From Nitrososphaerota archaeon (GTDB lineage Archaea; Thermoproteota; Nitrososphaeria; Conexivisphaerales; DTJL01): DNA of 64,000 nucleotides. The stretch's first letter is position 1; each line of letters starts with the position of its first letter. Both the position numbers and the translations under genes were made by a program. The notes beneath the pieces were generated by a model. It was given only the letters and a program-made list of their open reading frames with translations. It had not been told where the DNA came from and made no database searches. The stretch covers positions 1-64,000 of the forward strand of contig JAJPJS010000027.1 in NCBI GenBank assembly GCA_021324115.1. The letters run 5' to 3'. Shown piece by piece: positions 17,513 through 26,065 of the stretch.

Positions 17513-19057
17513 ATGAGCAAAACTGTTTTTACTGAAATTAGCCCGTCCGAATTTTTCTACCGGAATCGCGACCTTGCCGGGTTTAGCAACCCCTCGAGGG
17601 CACTCTATTCTACCGTTAGGGAGCTCGTCGAAAATTCATTGGACTCCTGTGAGCTGTATACAATTCTTCCCGAGGTCTACGTGAGAATAACCGCCGCCAG
17701 AGGCAGTGAAGATAAACCCGACCCAAAGCACTATGAGATCGTGGTAATGGACAATGGTTCTGGCATAGAGGGAGAGCAGGTGCCGAAAGCGTTCGGTAGA
17801 ATATTCTACGGTTCAAAATACAGGCTGAGGCAGGCCCGCGGCATGTTTGGAATGGGTGGAACCATGTCGATTCTATACGGTCAAATCACCACCAACAAAC
17901 CTGTAGAAATATCCAGCAGCGTCGACGGTGTGAAATTTGAAAAATTCTTGATGATGATAGATATCGAAAAGAACACGCCCATCATACTTGAACGTCAGAA
18001 AAGTGAGGCCAACGGATGGCGGGGGACAAGGGTGAGGCTAACTTTGGAAGGAGACTACTTTAGATCCTCAACCAAGATATTCGACTACTTCAAGAATACG
18101 GCTCTCGTAACCCCTTATGCGAATATTACATTTATCGACCCATTGGGAAAGCTTGTTCATTATACCCGGGGAACGAACGTTATGCCCGACCCGCCGAAGG
18201 AAACTCTTCCGCACCCACACGGGATAGATGTGGAAGCCGCAAAACGCATGATCAGGTTATGGAAGGGCGGGCCTATTTCAAAATTCATGGTGCAATCGTT
18301 TCATCGGGTCGGAGACAAGATCGCACTTGATTTCTTGAAGTACTCTGGCATACCCCCGGAAACAGACCCGAAGTCGCTTTCCAATGAGGACCTTGTGAAA
18401 TTCACCGAGGCTCTGCATGACTATGAAGGGTTCCTGCCGCCCGATGGTAAATGCCTTTCACCAATGGGGGAAGAGATCTTTTCCGCTGGGATAGTTAAAG
18501 AACTCTCTCCCGAATTCTTCACCGTAACCGCCAGGGAACCGGCTGCATACTCCGGTTTTCCCTTCATCGTAGAAGTGGGGCTCGCTTATGGCGGCAAGAT
18601 CAACCAGCAGGGAATCAAACTGTTAAGGTTCGCTAACAGGATACCGTTGTTGTACGATGAGGGAAGCGATGTTTCTTGGAAGGTTTTATCGGATGAGATA
18701 GATCTGAAAAGGTACAGGGTGGATCAGGACACTCCCCTGATCCTCATGACACATATCTGTTCAACCAAGGTACCGTTCAAAACTGTGGGGAAGGAATACA
18801 TCGCGGACAGACCAGAAGTTGAGAAGGAGCTCAGAAATGGTATACGCGAGGTGTTCAGGAAGCTGCAAATCTACCTGAGCAGGGTTGGTTCGATGGAAAA
18901 GCAGAGGAAGAAGATGAACATATACTCCAAGTACATGCCCCTCATTGCAAGGTTCTCAACTTCTCTGATTGGGGCAAAAAAGTATCCTCCGTATAACAAG
19001 CTGATCGGTCTAGATATGTTCCAGGATGATGGTGAAGAGGATGTCGAAGATTCCTAA
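17513..19057 (+). CDS. top6B: DNA topoisomerase VI, subunit B
   Basis: ATPase and strand-passage subunit of type IIB topoisomerase, which relaxes supercoils and decatenates DNA. GHKL motifs are clear: RELVENSLDSCE (Asn/Glu for Mg-ATP), VMDNGSGIE, RGMFGMGGT with the ATP lid, and the later transducer lysine region. 514 residues is usual. ATG 17513 is preceded by GACTAATG; there are about 130 bases after the KH gene, so it may have its own promoter. Subunit A starts 17 bases before its stop. Confidence 0.97.
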   Translation: MSKTVFTEISPSEFFYRNRDLAGFSNPSRALYSTVRELVENSLDSCELYTILPEVYVRITAARGSEDKPDPKHYEIVVMDNGSGIEGEQVPKAFGRIFYGSKYRLRQARGMFGMGGTMSILYGQITTNKPVEISSSVDGVKFEKFLMMIDIEKNTPIILERQKSEANGWRGTRVRLTLEGDYFRSSTKIFDYFKNTALVTPYANITFIDPLGKLVHYTRGTNVMPDPPKETLPHPHGIDVEAAKRMIRLWKGGPISKFMVQSFHRVGDKIALDFLKYSGIPPETDPKSLSNEDLVKFTEALHDYEGFLPPDGKCLSPMGEEIFSAGIVKELSPEFFTVTAREPAAYSGFPFIVEVGLAYGGKINQQGIKLLRFANRIPLLYDEGSDVSWKVLSDEIDLKRYRVDQDTPLILMTHICSTKVPFKTVGKEYIADRPEVEKELRNGIREVFRKLQIYLSRVGSMEKQRKKMNIYSKYMPLIARFSTSLIGAKKYPPYNKLIGLDMFQDDGEEDVEDS

Positions 19058-21614
19058 AGGGGTAGCGGAACAGAGGAAGAAAGAGATTCTGGAAGAATTC
19101 AGGAGGTTGGGCAAGGAGGCTTATGAAGCGATAGTGGCGGGACAGTTTCCGGAAATCACGCTTCCCAGTCGGTCTGTAAACAATCTTGTTTATGACGAGA
19201 AGCTGAAGCAGTACATCCTTGGGAGCAACTCCGTAAAGAGGTCATCGAGAAATGTGAAGCACATAAGACCGTACACCCAGCTGCTTTGGCTGGCGTTCTT
19301 TGCAAACCAACTTGTAAGCGAGGACCGAACTTCGACACTGAGGGACGTATTCTATTCGGCTCAGGCTTTCAACATGGAGTTCACAGACCAGAGTGAATCT
19401 GACGAGATAATCACAGACCTTGAGACCGCTCTCATGAAGGCGAGAGAAGATTTCAACGTCTATCCGGATGAGAGGAGTGCGATCTTCGGAAACATGACCA
19501 TTGAATACACGAAACCCGGCTATGAGGGGAAGAGGCAGGACCTGAGTTCTCACCCTGATGGACTGATGATTGGTCCAGCTCTTACTACAGCCGAATTCGT
19601 AGAAACCGATGCAGAAATGGTGATCGCCATAGAGAAGGGTGGTCTCTTCACAAGATTCGTCGAAGAAAAGGTTCATGACAGGTTCAAAGCTCTCCTTATA
19701 AACACCGCAGGTCAGCCGCCAAGAAGCACGAGGTACGTGATAAGAAGGCTGAATCAGGAGCTTGGTCTGCCAGTCTACCTTCTCGCCGATGCGGACCCGT
19801 GGGGCGCACATATCTGCATGGTTATCAAGAGTGGATCGGCCAACGCCGCCCATCTTAGAGAGCTTACGACACCCTCTGCCAAATGGCTGGGGGTGTATGC
19901 TAGTATAACGGGCGATGAGTCAGTTCTTGTCGAAATCGATGGGCTTGTCAGAAATGAACCGATACAGGAGTTATTCTCACGCTACAGAAAAGCGGGAGGC
20001 TCAATATTCGAGCCTCCTGTTGTGGAGCGTGTCGGCACCTTCTGCTGCGATGAGAATCTGCGGACCGGGGTCATGCCGGTTGCATCATTCTCAAAGCATA
20101 GATACAGTGGTGACTTGTTTGAGATTGTAACGGAGCATGGATTCCGCGTGAAGACAACGGGAAATCATTCTGTGCAGGTCTTCAACAGAGAAAGAAACAA
20201 GCTCGAATCTTGTGAAGTATCTTCGCTACGCGAAGGGGATTTGCTTGCAACTGCAGCCAACTTCCCTAACAACCAGAGTCTTCATGTCATTAATCTGGCA
20301 GAATTAATCCTAAAGGAATGCCCGGAAGATGCAAGAATGATCTACTGGGAAAAGGCCCTCGAGCCTTCGAGCAGAAGTGGGAGAAGCCCATATCATAGGG
20401 TTCGGAAGATCGTAAAACCGGTAACAGACTACATAAGTTCCGAGCCGCCGAATGTAGGATATCTGCGTTATGGGAGGTCTGAGGAAAGACTGCCCGTACT
20501 GGTGCCGGTTTCGGACAAACTGGTACGGATCCTTGGATACATGACTGTGAGAGCGGACCTTAGGTACCGGGGGGCATCGGTTAGATTGATGTTTCAGGCT
20601 GACGAAAAGGAAGAGGCGATTGATGCTATAGATTGCCTCCGGGATGTATTCAACGTGGAGGCCTCTTTTGATACGGCCGGAAGATCCATTGTCGTGGATT
20701 TCAGAAACCGAATACTGGCTCTAATATTAAGGAAGGTCTTCCGCATGTCAGATCAGGTCATGGGGAAGCGCGTGCCGTTCATACTCTTTAACGTGAACGA
20801 CAAGTTGAAGATGGAATATCTGGCCGCCTGCGGTTATAATGAGTTAGATGACAGTTCGATAAAGATGGTTTTTGGGGCTCAACAGACGAAATTGGCATCG
20901 GATGTTGTGGTACTTTTCAAACAATTAGGGTACGTTCCGAGAGTTGGCCTAACAGGGGATCGGCTGGTCATAAGGGCGAAACCGTTTGGTGCATTATTGC
21001 ATGTCGTGGGACAGGACGACAAAGCTGATCTATCGAATACTTCAGTGGCCGATGACTGTCAATCAGTAACAATATTCGACGGTGCTGCTGGCTTTCACAC
21101 CAAGTACAGTACGGCTTCGAGTTCTGTCGTTGATGACGACGGAAGATTCACCCAGGAAGGCTGCTTGACCTGGTCAGACATTACCGGACGAAAACCAGCC
21201 ATCACAGTCGAAGGGGACGGATTCGAAACCAACTACAGCTCGATTCTGCTGTCTGATGTCCTGCTTGTGCCTGTGTTGAAGATAACCAATTTAGGCAAAT
21301 GCGCAGATCCTGTTTATGACCTTGAGGTGGAAGATATACACACATTCACAGGAGGGCTTGGCGGTCTTGTTCTACATAATTCTGACATACAGAAGTATGA
21401 ATTACCTCATGACAAGCTTACAGACCTAGACATCAAGAGGGTGCATGAACTTCAGAAGGACCCGCGTTATGAAGAACAGCTCTGGAAGGATGAACTCGAG
21501 TGTTTCCTGAAGTACAAGAAGAAGGCAGAACAGGAAGCTTTCTCAAGGTACGGGTTGACGTACATAGTTGACAAGTACTTGGTTGATAAGCTGGAACAGG
21601 CAAAGAGCATGTGA
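19041..21614 (+). CDS. top6A: DNA topoisomerase VI, subunit A, interrupted by an intein
   Basis: Spo11-like DNA-cleaving subunit. The catalytic tyrosine is in STLRDVFYS, and the Toprim acidic residues are in IAIEKGG and LLADADPWG. After AKWLGVYA (residue 287) the sequence is interrupted by 493 residues and resumes with SDIQKYELPHD. Removing the insert leaves 364 residues, the normal length, and restores the family junction GVxxSDI. ATG 19041 is preferred; the longer frame from 19026 adds MMVKR with no support. The gene overlaps top6B by 17 bases. Function requires protein splicing. Confidence 0.96.
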   Translation: MSKIPKGVAEQRKKEILEEFRRLGKEAYEAIVAGQFPEITLPSRSVNNLVYDEKLKQYILGSNSVKRSSRNVKHIRPYTQLLWLAFFANQLVSEDRTSTLRDVFYSAQAFNMEFTDQSESDEIITDLETALMKAREDFNVYPDERSAIFGNMTIEYTKPGYEGKRQDLSSHPDGLMIGPALTTAEFVETDAEMVIAIEKGGLFTRFVEEKVHDRFKALLINTAGQPPRSTRYVIRRLNQELGLPVYLLADADPWGAHICMVIKSGSANAAHLRELTTPSAKWLGVYASITGDESVLVEIDGLVRNEPIQELFSRYRKAGGSIFEPPVVERVGTFCCDENLRTGVMPVASFSKHRYSGDLFEIVTEHGFRVKTTGNHSVQVFNRERNKLESCEVSSLREGDLLATAANFPNNQSLHVINLAELILKECPEDARMIYWEKALEPSSRSGRSPYHRVRKIVKPVTDYISSEPPNVGYLRYGRSEERLPVLVPVSDKLVRILGYMTVRADLRYRGASVRLMFQADEKEEAIDAIDCLRDVFNVEASFDTAGRSIVVDFRNRILALILRKVFRMSDQVMGKRVPFILFNVNDKLKMEYLAACGYNELDDSSIKMVFGAQQTKLASDVVVLFKQLGYVPRVGLTGDRLVIRAKPFGALLHVVGQDDKADLSNTSVADDCQSVTIFDGAAGFHTKYSTASSSVVDDDGRFTQEGCLTWSDITGRKPAITVEGDGFETNYSSILLSDVLLVPVLKITNLGKCADPVYDLEVEDIHTFTGGLGGLVLHNSDIQKYELPHDKLTDLDIKRVHELQKDPRYEEQLWKDELECFLKYKKKAEQEAFSRYGLTYIVDKYLVDKLEQAKSM
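19902..21380 (+). mobile_element. Intein in topoisomerase VI subunit A (degenerate homing endonuclease)
   Basis: In-frame, 493 residues. It begins with Ser1 (SITGDESVLVEIDG, block A), has TGNHSVQV as block B with its conserved His, and ends VYDLEVEDIHTFTG (block F) and LVLHN before a Ser +1 (block G). So splicing should use serine at both nucleophile positions. The middle has the layout of a LAGLIDADG endonuclease, but the first motif reads RILGYMTVRAD, with Arg where the catalytic acid should be. The second (LAACGYNEL) is also weak. Splicing looks intact; homing is probably lost. Confidence 0.92.
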
Positions 21615-21684
21615 GGGAATGCATATCCCACAAACCGGTAAAGGCTAATAAAGGCTGGCGGTTCGGGGGGTTGCTGAAGTTATC

Positions 21685-21879
21685 TTGGCCGATAATGTTG
21701 CCATTCTCCTGAGAATTACGGGGGGAATCACGCTCATCATAGGTCTGCTGCTCATCGCCTTCGCCGCCACCACATCCCCTTCACTTTACCCACCGATAGA
21801 GTTCTCATACATCCTCATTGGCGCGTTTCTGGGAGCTTCAGGCCTAGTTGCTCTGATCTCGAAGTATCGGGGCGGCTGA
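21685..21879 (+). CDS. Small membrane protein, two helices
   Basis: 64 residues starting at TTG 21685, with two hydrophobic segments (about 8-28 and 40-60) and a short positive tail KYRGG. No family is recognised. It ends one base before the inositol-phosphate-synthase-like gene, which supports a real, co-transcribed gene. It lies about 70 bases after top6A. Confidence 0.6.
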   Translation: MADNVAILLRITGGITLIIGLLLIAFAATTSPSLYPPIEFSYILIGAFLGASGLVALISKYRGG

Positions 21880-21880
21880 A

Positions 21881-22855
21881 ATGATACGTGTCGTATTTTT
21901 TGGTGCCGGAAACTCGGCCGAGGCGGTTATCAAGGTTCTGAAGTCGAAGCCCCCCGGGGCAAACGGGATCTGGCATCCGAAGGTAGGCGGATTTGGAATT
22001 GAAGATCTGAATGTAGTCGGAATGTTCGACCTGGACCCAAAGAAGGTGGGAAAGGTGGGCAGCATACAAATCCATCCTGGATTGGAGTTAGACGAACCAC
22101 CGGAGCACCTGCGCCCGGGTGGGATAGCAAAGAGTACGGAAACCGAGTTTCGCAAATTGCTTGAGAAGATGCAGCCTGACGTTGCGGTGAATCTATCCTC
22201 ATCAGGCCAAAGGGAAAGTGCTAAGGCTTATGCTCGAATATGTAGTGAACTGGGTATACCCTACGCAAATGCGACTTCGGCTCCAGTCGCGCAGGATGAG
22301 CAGATAAGAGTATTATTTGAAAAGTCAGGATTGCCACTGGCAGGCGATGACCTGATGAGCCAGCTGGGAGGCACGGTTCTTCATAGGGGTCTTATCGATT
22401 TCCTGCGAAGTAGGGGTGTATCTGTAACCAGGAGCTATCAGCTCGACGTCGGTGGTAGTTCGGATACGCTCAACACGATACGGGAAGATGTCAGAGCTCA
22501 AAAGAGGGAGATTAAAAGTCGAGCGATAGCCTCAGAGCTTGAAACGCCTGTGGAAACAGTTGCGGGAACCACTGATTTTGTGGAGTTTCTTGGAACTCGT
22601 AGGACCGTGTATCTTTGGCTCGAAGCAATGGGTCCGTTGAACGAGCCGTTCACACTTGATGTATTCTTCAAGAGTTCAGACCCCGCAAATGGAATGAACA
22701 TCGTGCTTGACGTGATAAGGGCATTGCATTTTGACAGAAAACGAGGAAAATCGGGACCGTCCGATACTCTCTGCTCTTATGCTTTCAAGAATCCACCGGG
22801 AATCAAGAGTTCAAGGTTGGCACTTGAACAGTTCGAATCGGAATACGTGTTATGA
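21881..22855 (+). CDS. Myo-inositol-1-phosphate synthase-like protein, catalytic lysine replaced
   Basis: NAD-dependent family that converts glucose-6-phosphate to inositol-1-phosphate, the precursor of archaeal inositol lipids. GAGNSAEAVIKVL is the nucleotide-binding start, and FDLDPKKVG, GDDLMSQLGGTVLHR, QLDVGGSSDTLN and the C-terminal PPG segment follow the family order. The family reads GDD-x-KSQ, but residue 159 here is Met instead of the catalytic Lys. The KxxSKT stretch is also altered (QKREIKS), and DRGIGG is DRKRGKSG. The protein may therefore have a changed reaction or be a non-catalytic paralogue. 324 residues, shorter than usual (about 360). Confidence 0.8.
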   Translation: MIRVVFFGAGNSAEAVIKVLKSKPPGANGIWHPKVGGFGIEDLNVVGMFDLDPKKVGKVGSIQIHPGLELDEPPEHLRPGGIAKSTETEFRKLLEKMQPDVAVNLSSSGQRESAKAYARICSELGIPYANATSAPVAQDEQIRVLFEKSGLPLAGDDLMSQLGGTVLHRGLIDFLRSRGVSVTRSYQLDVGGSSDTLNTIREDVRAQKREIKSRAIASELETPVETVAGTTDFVEFLGTRRTVYLWLEAMGPLNEPFTLDVFFKSSDPANGMNIVLDVIRALHFDRKRGKSGPSDTLCSYAFKNPPGIKSSRLALEQFESEYVL

Positions 22856-22939
22856 CCTGTCTGTCTCGTATCCCAATGATATTACGGACAAATGTGCTCG
22901 GGTTATCATCCGTGCCTTACCTTGCCGATTCAGGAAATG

Positions 22940-22948
22940 CTTATAATT
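22940..22948 (+). promoter_or_regulatory. TATA-like box for the tRNA gene
   Basis: CTTATAATT lies about 38 bases before the tRNA 5' end, the distance expected for an archaeal promoter with a short leader that RNase P removes. Confidence 0.5.
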
Positions 22949-22982
22949 CATACTTGAAGGCGACACACCTGCGCCGCCGAAT

Positions 22983-23102
22983 GCCGTCGTAGAAACATCG
23001 GCGATAGCTCAGCGTGGTAGAGCAGCTGACTCCACGAGGAGGCTGAAGCTGTTAATCCACGCAGTAACCAGCTGGTCGCAGGTTCGAGTCCTGCCGACGG
23101 CG
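22983..23102 (+). tRNA. tRNA-Asn (GTT)-like gene with extra internal segments
   Basis: The acceptor strands GCCGTCG (22983-22989) and CGACGGC (23095-23101) pair perfectly, followed by G73. The T arm GCAGG-TTCGAGT-CCTGC (23078-23094) and the D arm GCTC...GAGC (23007-23023) are canonical. The body matches archaeal tRNA-Asn as I remember it, and G73 fits Asn. The gene is 120 bases, 46 more than a standard tRNA. The surplus can be placed as 15 bases after the acceptor stem (22992-23006), 19 in the anticodon loop (23032-23050) and 12 in the 3' anticodon stem (23057-23068). Removing these leaves GCTGA-CTGTTAA-TCAGC, a perfect arm with anticodon GTT. No CCA is encoded. Confidence 0.72.
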
Positions 23103-23164
23103 CAAAGTAATCAACAGCCTAGCCCTACGCTTTTATCTAATATGACAGATGACATCCATGGGTA

Positions 23165-23310
23165 CTAGGCCAGACTCGATTACCAGTTGAAGAAGCTAAA
23201 GGAAGCTGGATTCAGCCGTCATGAGACAATACTCAGGTACCTTAAGGAGCTCAGGGCCAGGGGGCTGAACCCTGGCGGGGTGGCCAAGCTCAACTCTCAT
23301 TCTAATTGTA
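23165..23310 (+). pseudogene. Probable N-terminal fragment of a tyrosine recombinase (integrase scar)
   Basis: Directly after a TAG at 23165-23167 the frame reads ARLDYQLKKLKEAG, then ILRYLKELRARGLNPGG and VAKL, the pattern of the SAM-like N-terminal domain of archaeal integrases. The similarity stops after VAKL and no catalytic domain follows. It lies about 60 bases downstream of a tRNA gene, where integrases usually insert. The remaining bases to 23597 contain nothing else I can support apart from AT-rich stretches. Confidence 0.4.
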
Positions 23311-23597
23311 ATACAAAGTCGAATACGTCCGTCTCCTGCAACCCAGTTAACTCGACCAGACCGATCGTTCGAAATATTCTTTATTCATATATCCCACGGA
23401 CCGATAATGTACGATGGTTACTTTTTGATTGGCAGCAGACCTGAAACGATAGGCTTCACTATCAACGCAGGTCAGAGTAGTAAGATACAAGGCTTGGGGC
23501 AGGGATGACACCCCCAAGATTCCAGATACATTAACCACAGTTCGAAGAGTAGAATGGAAACGTGGCTAACGTTATATTGTACCGTTGAAAGAAGGCA

Positions 23598-25145
23598 ATG
23601 TACATGGTTGAAGAAGCAGACCTCGAGCTGTTGAAAGATTTTACGGCGCAGATCTACTCGAGGATGCCATCCATCGAGCACGGTCAATCGGGTACAAGTA
23701 CGATTCGCGCATCCCCATTAGTGGATATTACCAATACACTCATCGAGTGCGCGAAACTGGAATATGGAATTACTCTGGATGCATCAAGGTTGAAAGTACT
23801 GGGAAAGATGGACTCCGTGTTGATAGGGGGATCTGTCAAGGCAAGGGCCGCGGTGAAAATCGTTGAAAGAGCGATCAGGTCCGGAAAGCTGAAAAGAGGT
23901 CAACCCATCTTTGAAGCTACTTCCGGAAATTTTGGCATCGCACTCGGTCTCCTCACAGGGCTGGGTTTTAAGGTTGTGGTGCTCGTCTCCAGACGAATAA
24001 AGGAGGGAGTGGTCAGGGCTTTGGAAAGCAGTGGGGTCGAGATGGTGAATCTAGACGTCGATATCTGCCCGGCCCCGGCTTTTGGGATAAATTCAGATGC
24101 TACTACTGCAAAAGGTCTTGCGGAGAACCTAGTGTCCCAATTGAAGGTGATCGGGTTTGATGATTCGCCCTTTGAAAGTGCGAGAGGAGAAATCGAAAAT
24201 CTCCTCATGAGGCAGGACGTGATCAATCTCGCAAAAGTTCTCGCCCGCATCTATGATGGTTTTTGCCCAGAACAGTACGATAACGAGATCAATGTGCTTA
24301 CGCATGAAGAGCTGACAGGTCCAGAAATTGAGGCCCAGCTTAGATCGTTGGGCGAAAAGGTTTCAGATTTCAGGTTTGTATGCACGTTCGGCACCGGAGG
24401 CACTTCGACCGGGATCAGCAGATATCTTCTCAAAAAGTATGGTAGGAAGCAGGTACATGTGATATTCCCCCTTTCCAACCAAGACGTTGCAGGAATCCGT
24501 AGCAAGGAAAAAGCGACAGGATTGAAGTTCTACCAACCGTCCATTTATTCAGGCGAACATGAAGTCGACTTCAACATAGCGAAGAGGCTTCTGCGTTTCT
24601 TCGTTGCGAAAGGATATGATATCGGTGAAAGTAGCGCCCTCGCGCTATGGGGAGTGGTAAACCTCGCTAACTTCGGCATCGGCGATCGCTTTATTGTGAT
24701 GCTTGCAGACGACTCATCAAAATACCTTGATGAAACTGGCGGCTTGGAAAGCCTGCAACGAATCAACATATCTCTTGATGAAGCCTCAAAGGCTGGCACA
24801 GAATTCAGCCAGATTATCTGGACACACCCCTCCTACGTTCCAAAGCCTGAAGCGCTGGACCTTATCGCATCTAGTCTGGGAGTATCACAGGCAAAGGTTA
24901 GGGTTCTGCACCCAGCCGAGGTGCGCGAAATACTGTATTCGGGTGAGCTCGACCATTCGACGTTCAAGGAGGATGAAATCAAGAAAGGAAAGATGCTCCT
25001 AGTGTGCATAGGCGGGGGTAACTCTCTTCGAATGGCTGAATTGCTTACGAAGAAAGGAGCAAAGGCGTTCAGCCTAGAAGGGGGACTTGTTTCAATATCG
25101 AACTCAAAGGGTGTAGATCCGCGGGTCCTTTTAAATGTACCCTGA
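23598..25145 (+). CDS. Cysteine synthase-like PLP enzyme fused to a rhodanese-like domain
   Basis: Residues about 30-415 are a fold-type II PLP enzyme of the cysteine synthase/CBS group: PLP lysine K81 in GGSVKARAA, EATSGNFGIALG for the cofactor, and FGTGGTSTGISRYL for the phosphate. About 60-90 extra residues sit between the usual INSDATT and ELTGPEI parts. The last hundred residues look like a rhodanese, with C470 in LLVCIGGGNS and the closing FSLEGGLVSI. That suggests sulfur made or released by the PLP part is passed as persulfide. ATG 23598. Substrate (O-phosphoserine, O-acetylserine or cysteine) is not visible. Confidence 0.82.
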   Translation: MYMVEEADLELLKDFTAQIYSRMPSIEHGQSGTSTIRASPLVDITNTLIECAKLEYGITLDASRLKVLGKMDSVLIGGSVKARAAVKIVERAIRSGKLKRGQPIFEATSGNFGIALGLLTGLGFKVVVLVSRRIKEGVVRALESSGVEMVNLDVDICPAPAFGINSDATTAKGLAENLVSQLKVIGFDDSPFESARGEIENLLMRQDVINLAKVLARIYDGFCPEQYDNEINVLTHEELTGPEIEAQLRSLGEKVSDFRFVCTFGTGGTSTGISRYLLKKYGRKQVHVIFPLSNQDVAGIRSKEKATGLKFYQPSIYSGEHEVDFNIAKRLLRFFVAKGYDIGESSALALWGVVNLANFGIGDRFIVMLADDSSKYLDETGGLESLQRINISLDEASKAGTEFSQIIWTHPSYVPKPEALDLIASSLGVSQAKVRVLHPAEVREILYSGELDHSTFKEDEIKKGKMLLVCIGGGNSLRMAELLTKKGAKAFSLEGGLVSISNSKGVDPRVLLNVP

Positions 25146-25238
25146 ACGTGATTCTGACTTCGAATAGCCGGTGCATTTTGCTCCAAACAGTCAGACCGCG
25201 CCGGTGCGTTGCATCTGCCAGGCTCAACCCAAGTGCAT

Positions 25239-25862
25239 CTAGTCAGACAGCCCAGCCACACTGCCTGAGGTGATATCCACCATTTGTGGATGAACAGTTG
25301 AAATCCTTTTGGACCAGTCGACGAGATTCACCAGGAGTTCTGCAATCAGCTTCCTGGCTGTAGCATCGGTCAGCCGACCATCGGCAGAGAATTTTTGGGG
25401 AGCGAACGTGACGATCACTTCTGGCTTATTGACAGGATGCATGTTAAGGAAGACACAGGTCTGTCTCAGATGGTATTGTGCGCGCGCACCCCCCAGCATG
25501 GAGGTGGAAGCACTCATAAGGGCAACTGGCTTACCATCGAAGGAGTTGTCCGGATACGGCCTCGATGCCCAGTCTATCGCGTTTTTAAGGACTCCCGGAA
25601 CAGAGTAATTGTATTCAGGCGTTGCTATAAGGAGTGCGTCCGCTGACCTGATCTTCGACTTGAACTCCACCACCCTTGGGGGTGGTTCCCGTTCCTTGTC
25701 TTGGTTGTACAGTGGTATGCCTTCAAGGTCGAATATTTCCAATTCAGACCCCTCGGGAATCAGTTCTGCGGCCGCATTGAGGAGGTGCTTGTTGTATGAG
25801 TTCGCTCTCAGACTCCCAGCAAAGCCGAGTATATTGAATCTCGATTTTCCTCCACTATTCAT
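25239..25862 (-). CDS. NAD(P)H-dependent FMN reductase
   Basis: Flavodoxin-like reductase of the azoreductase/chromate reductase group. GFAGSLRANSYNKHLL binds the FMN phosphate, ATPEYNYSVPGVLKNAIDWASRP is the family hallmark, and GGARAQYHLRQ follows. 207 residues, slightly longer than the usual 180-190 at the C-terminus. ATG 25862 sits about 30 bases from a minus-strand TATA-like box, so the mRNA is probably leaderless. It converges on the cysteine-synthase-like gene. Confidence 0.9.
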   Translation of the reverse strand: MNSGGKSRFNILGFAGSLRANSYNKHLLNAAAELIPEGSELEIFDLEGIPLYNQDKEREPPPRVVEFKSKIRSADALLIATPEYNYSVPGVLKNAIDWASRPYPDNSFDGKPVALMSASTSMLGGARAQYHLRQTCVFLNMHPVNKPEVIVTFAPQKFSADGRLTDATARKLIAELLVNLVDWSKRISTVHPQMVDITSGSVAGLSD

Positions 25863-25889
25863 TTTCTTGCAGGGCGCCCTGTAAGCGAT

Positions 25890-25899
25890 GGTATTTATG
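25890..25899 (-). promoter_or_regulatory. TATA-like box for the FMN reductase gene
   Basis: Read on the minus strand the element is GCATAAATAC. Its centre is about 32 bases from the ATG at 25862, matching a leaderless archaeal transcript. Confidence 0.45.
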
Positions 25900-26065
25900 C
25901 ATCGTCTAGAAATTTTTGCAAATCAAAATAGAGCCATCCCCATTTTCAAGCTGTGGAATAATCTTCGCAAAGGACACTCTTGTAACCGATCATTGGTGTT
26001 GGCATTAACTGTATCGGTGTGAAGCATGATATTCAATTACAAACCTCAAATACTCGGGGTTGGGC

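Noticed and set aside
19242-19853. 203-codon frame antisense to topoisomerase VI subunit A
   Set aside because: It lies wholly inside conserved Toprim-coding sequence and shows no domain or ribosome site.
23025-23072. Reading the tRNA as tRNA-Trp from the CTCCA in the anticodon loop with one 31-base intron
   Set aside because: It would put a pyrimidine at position 37 and a mismatch at the end of the stem, no bulge-helix-bulge helix forms, and the G73 and the body fit tRNA-Asn better.
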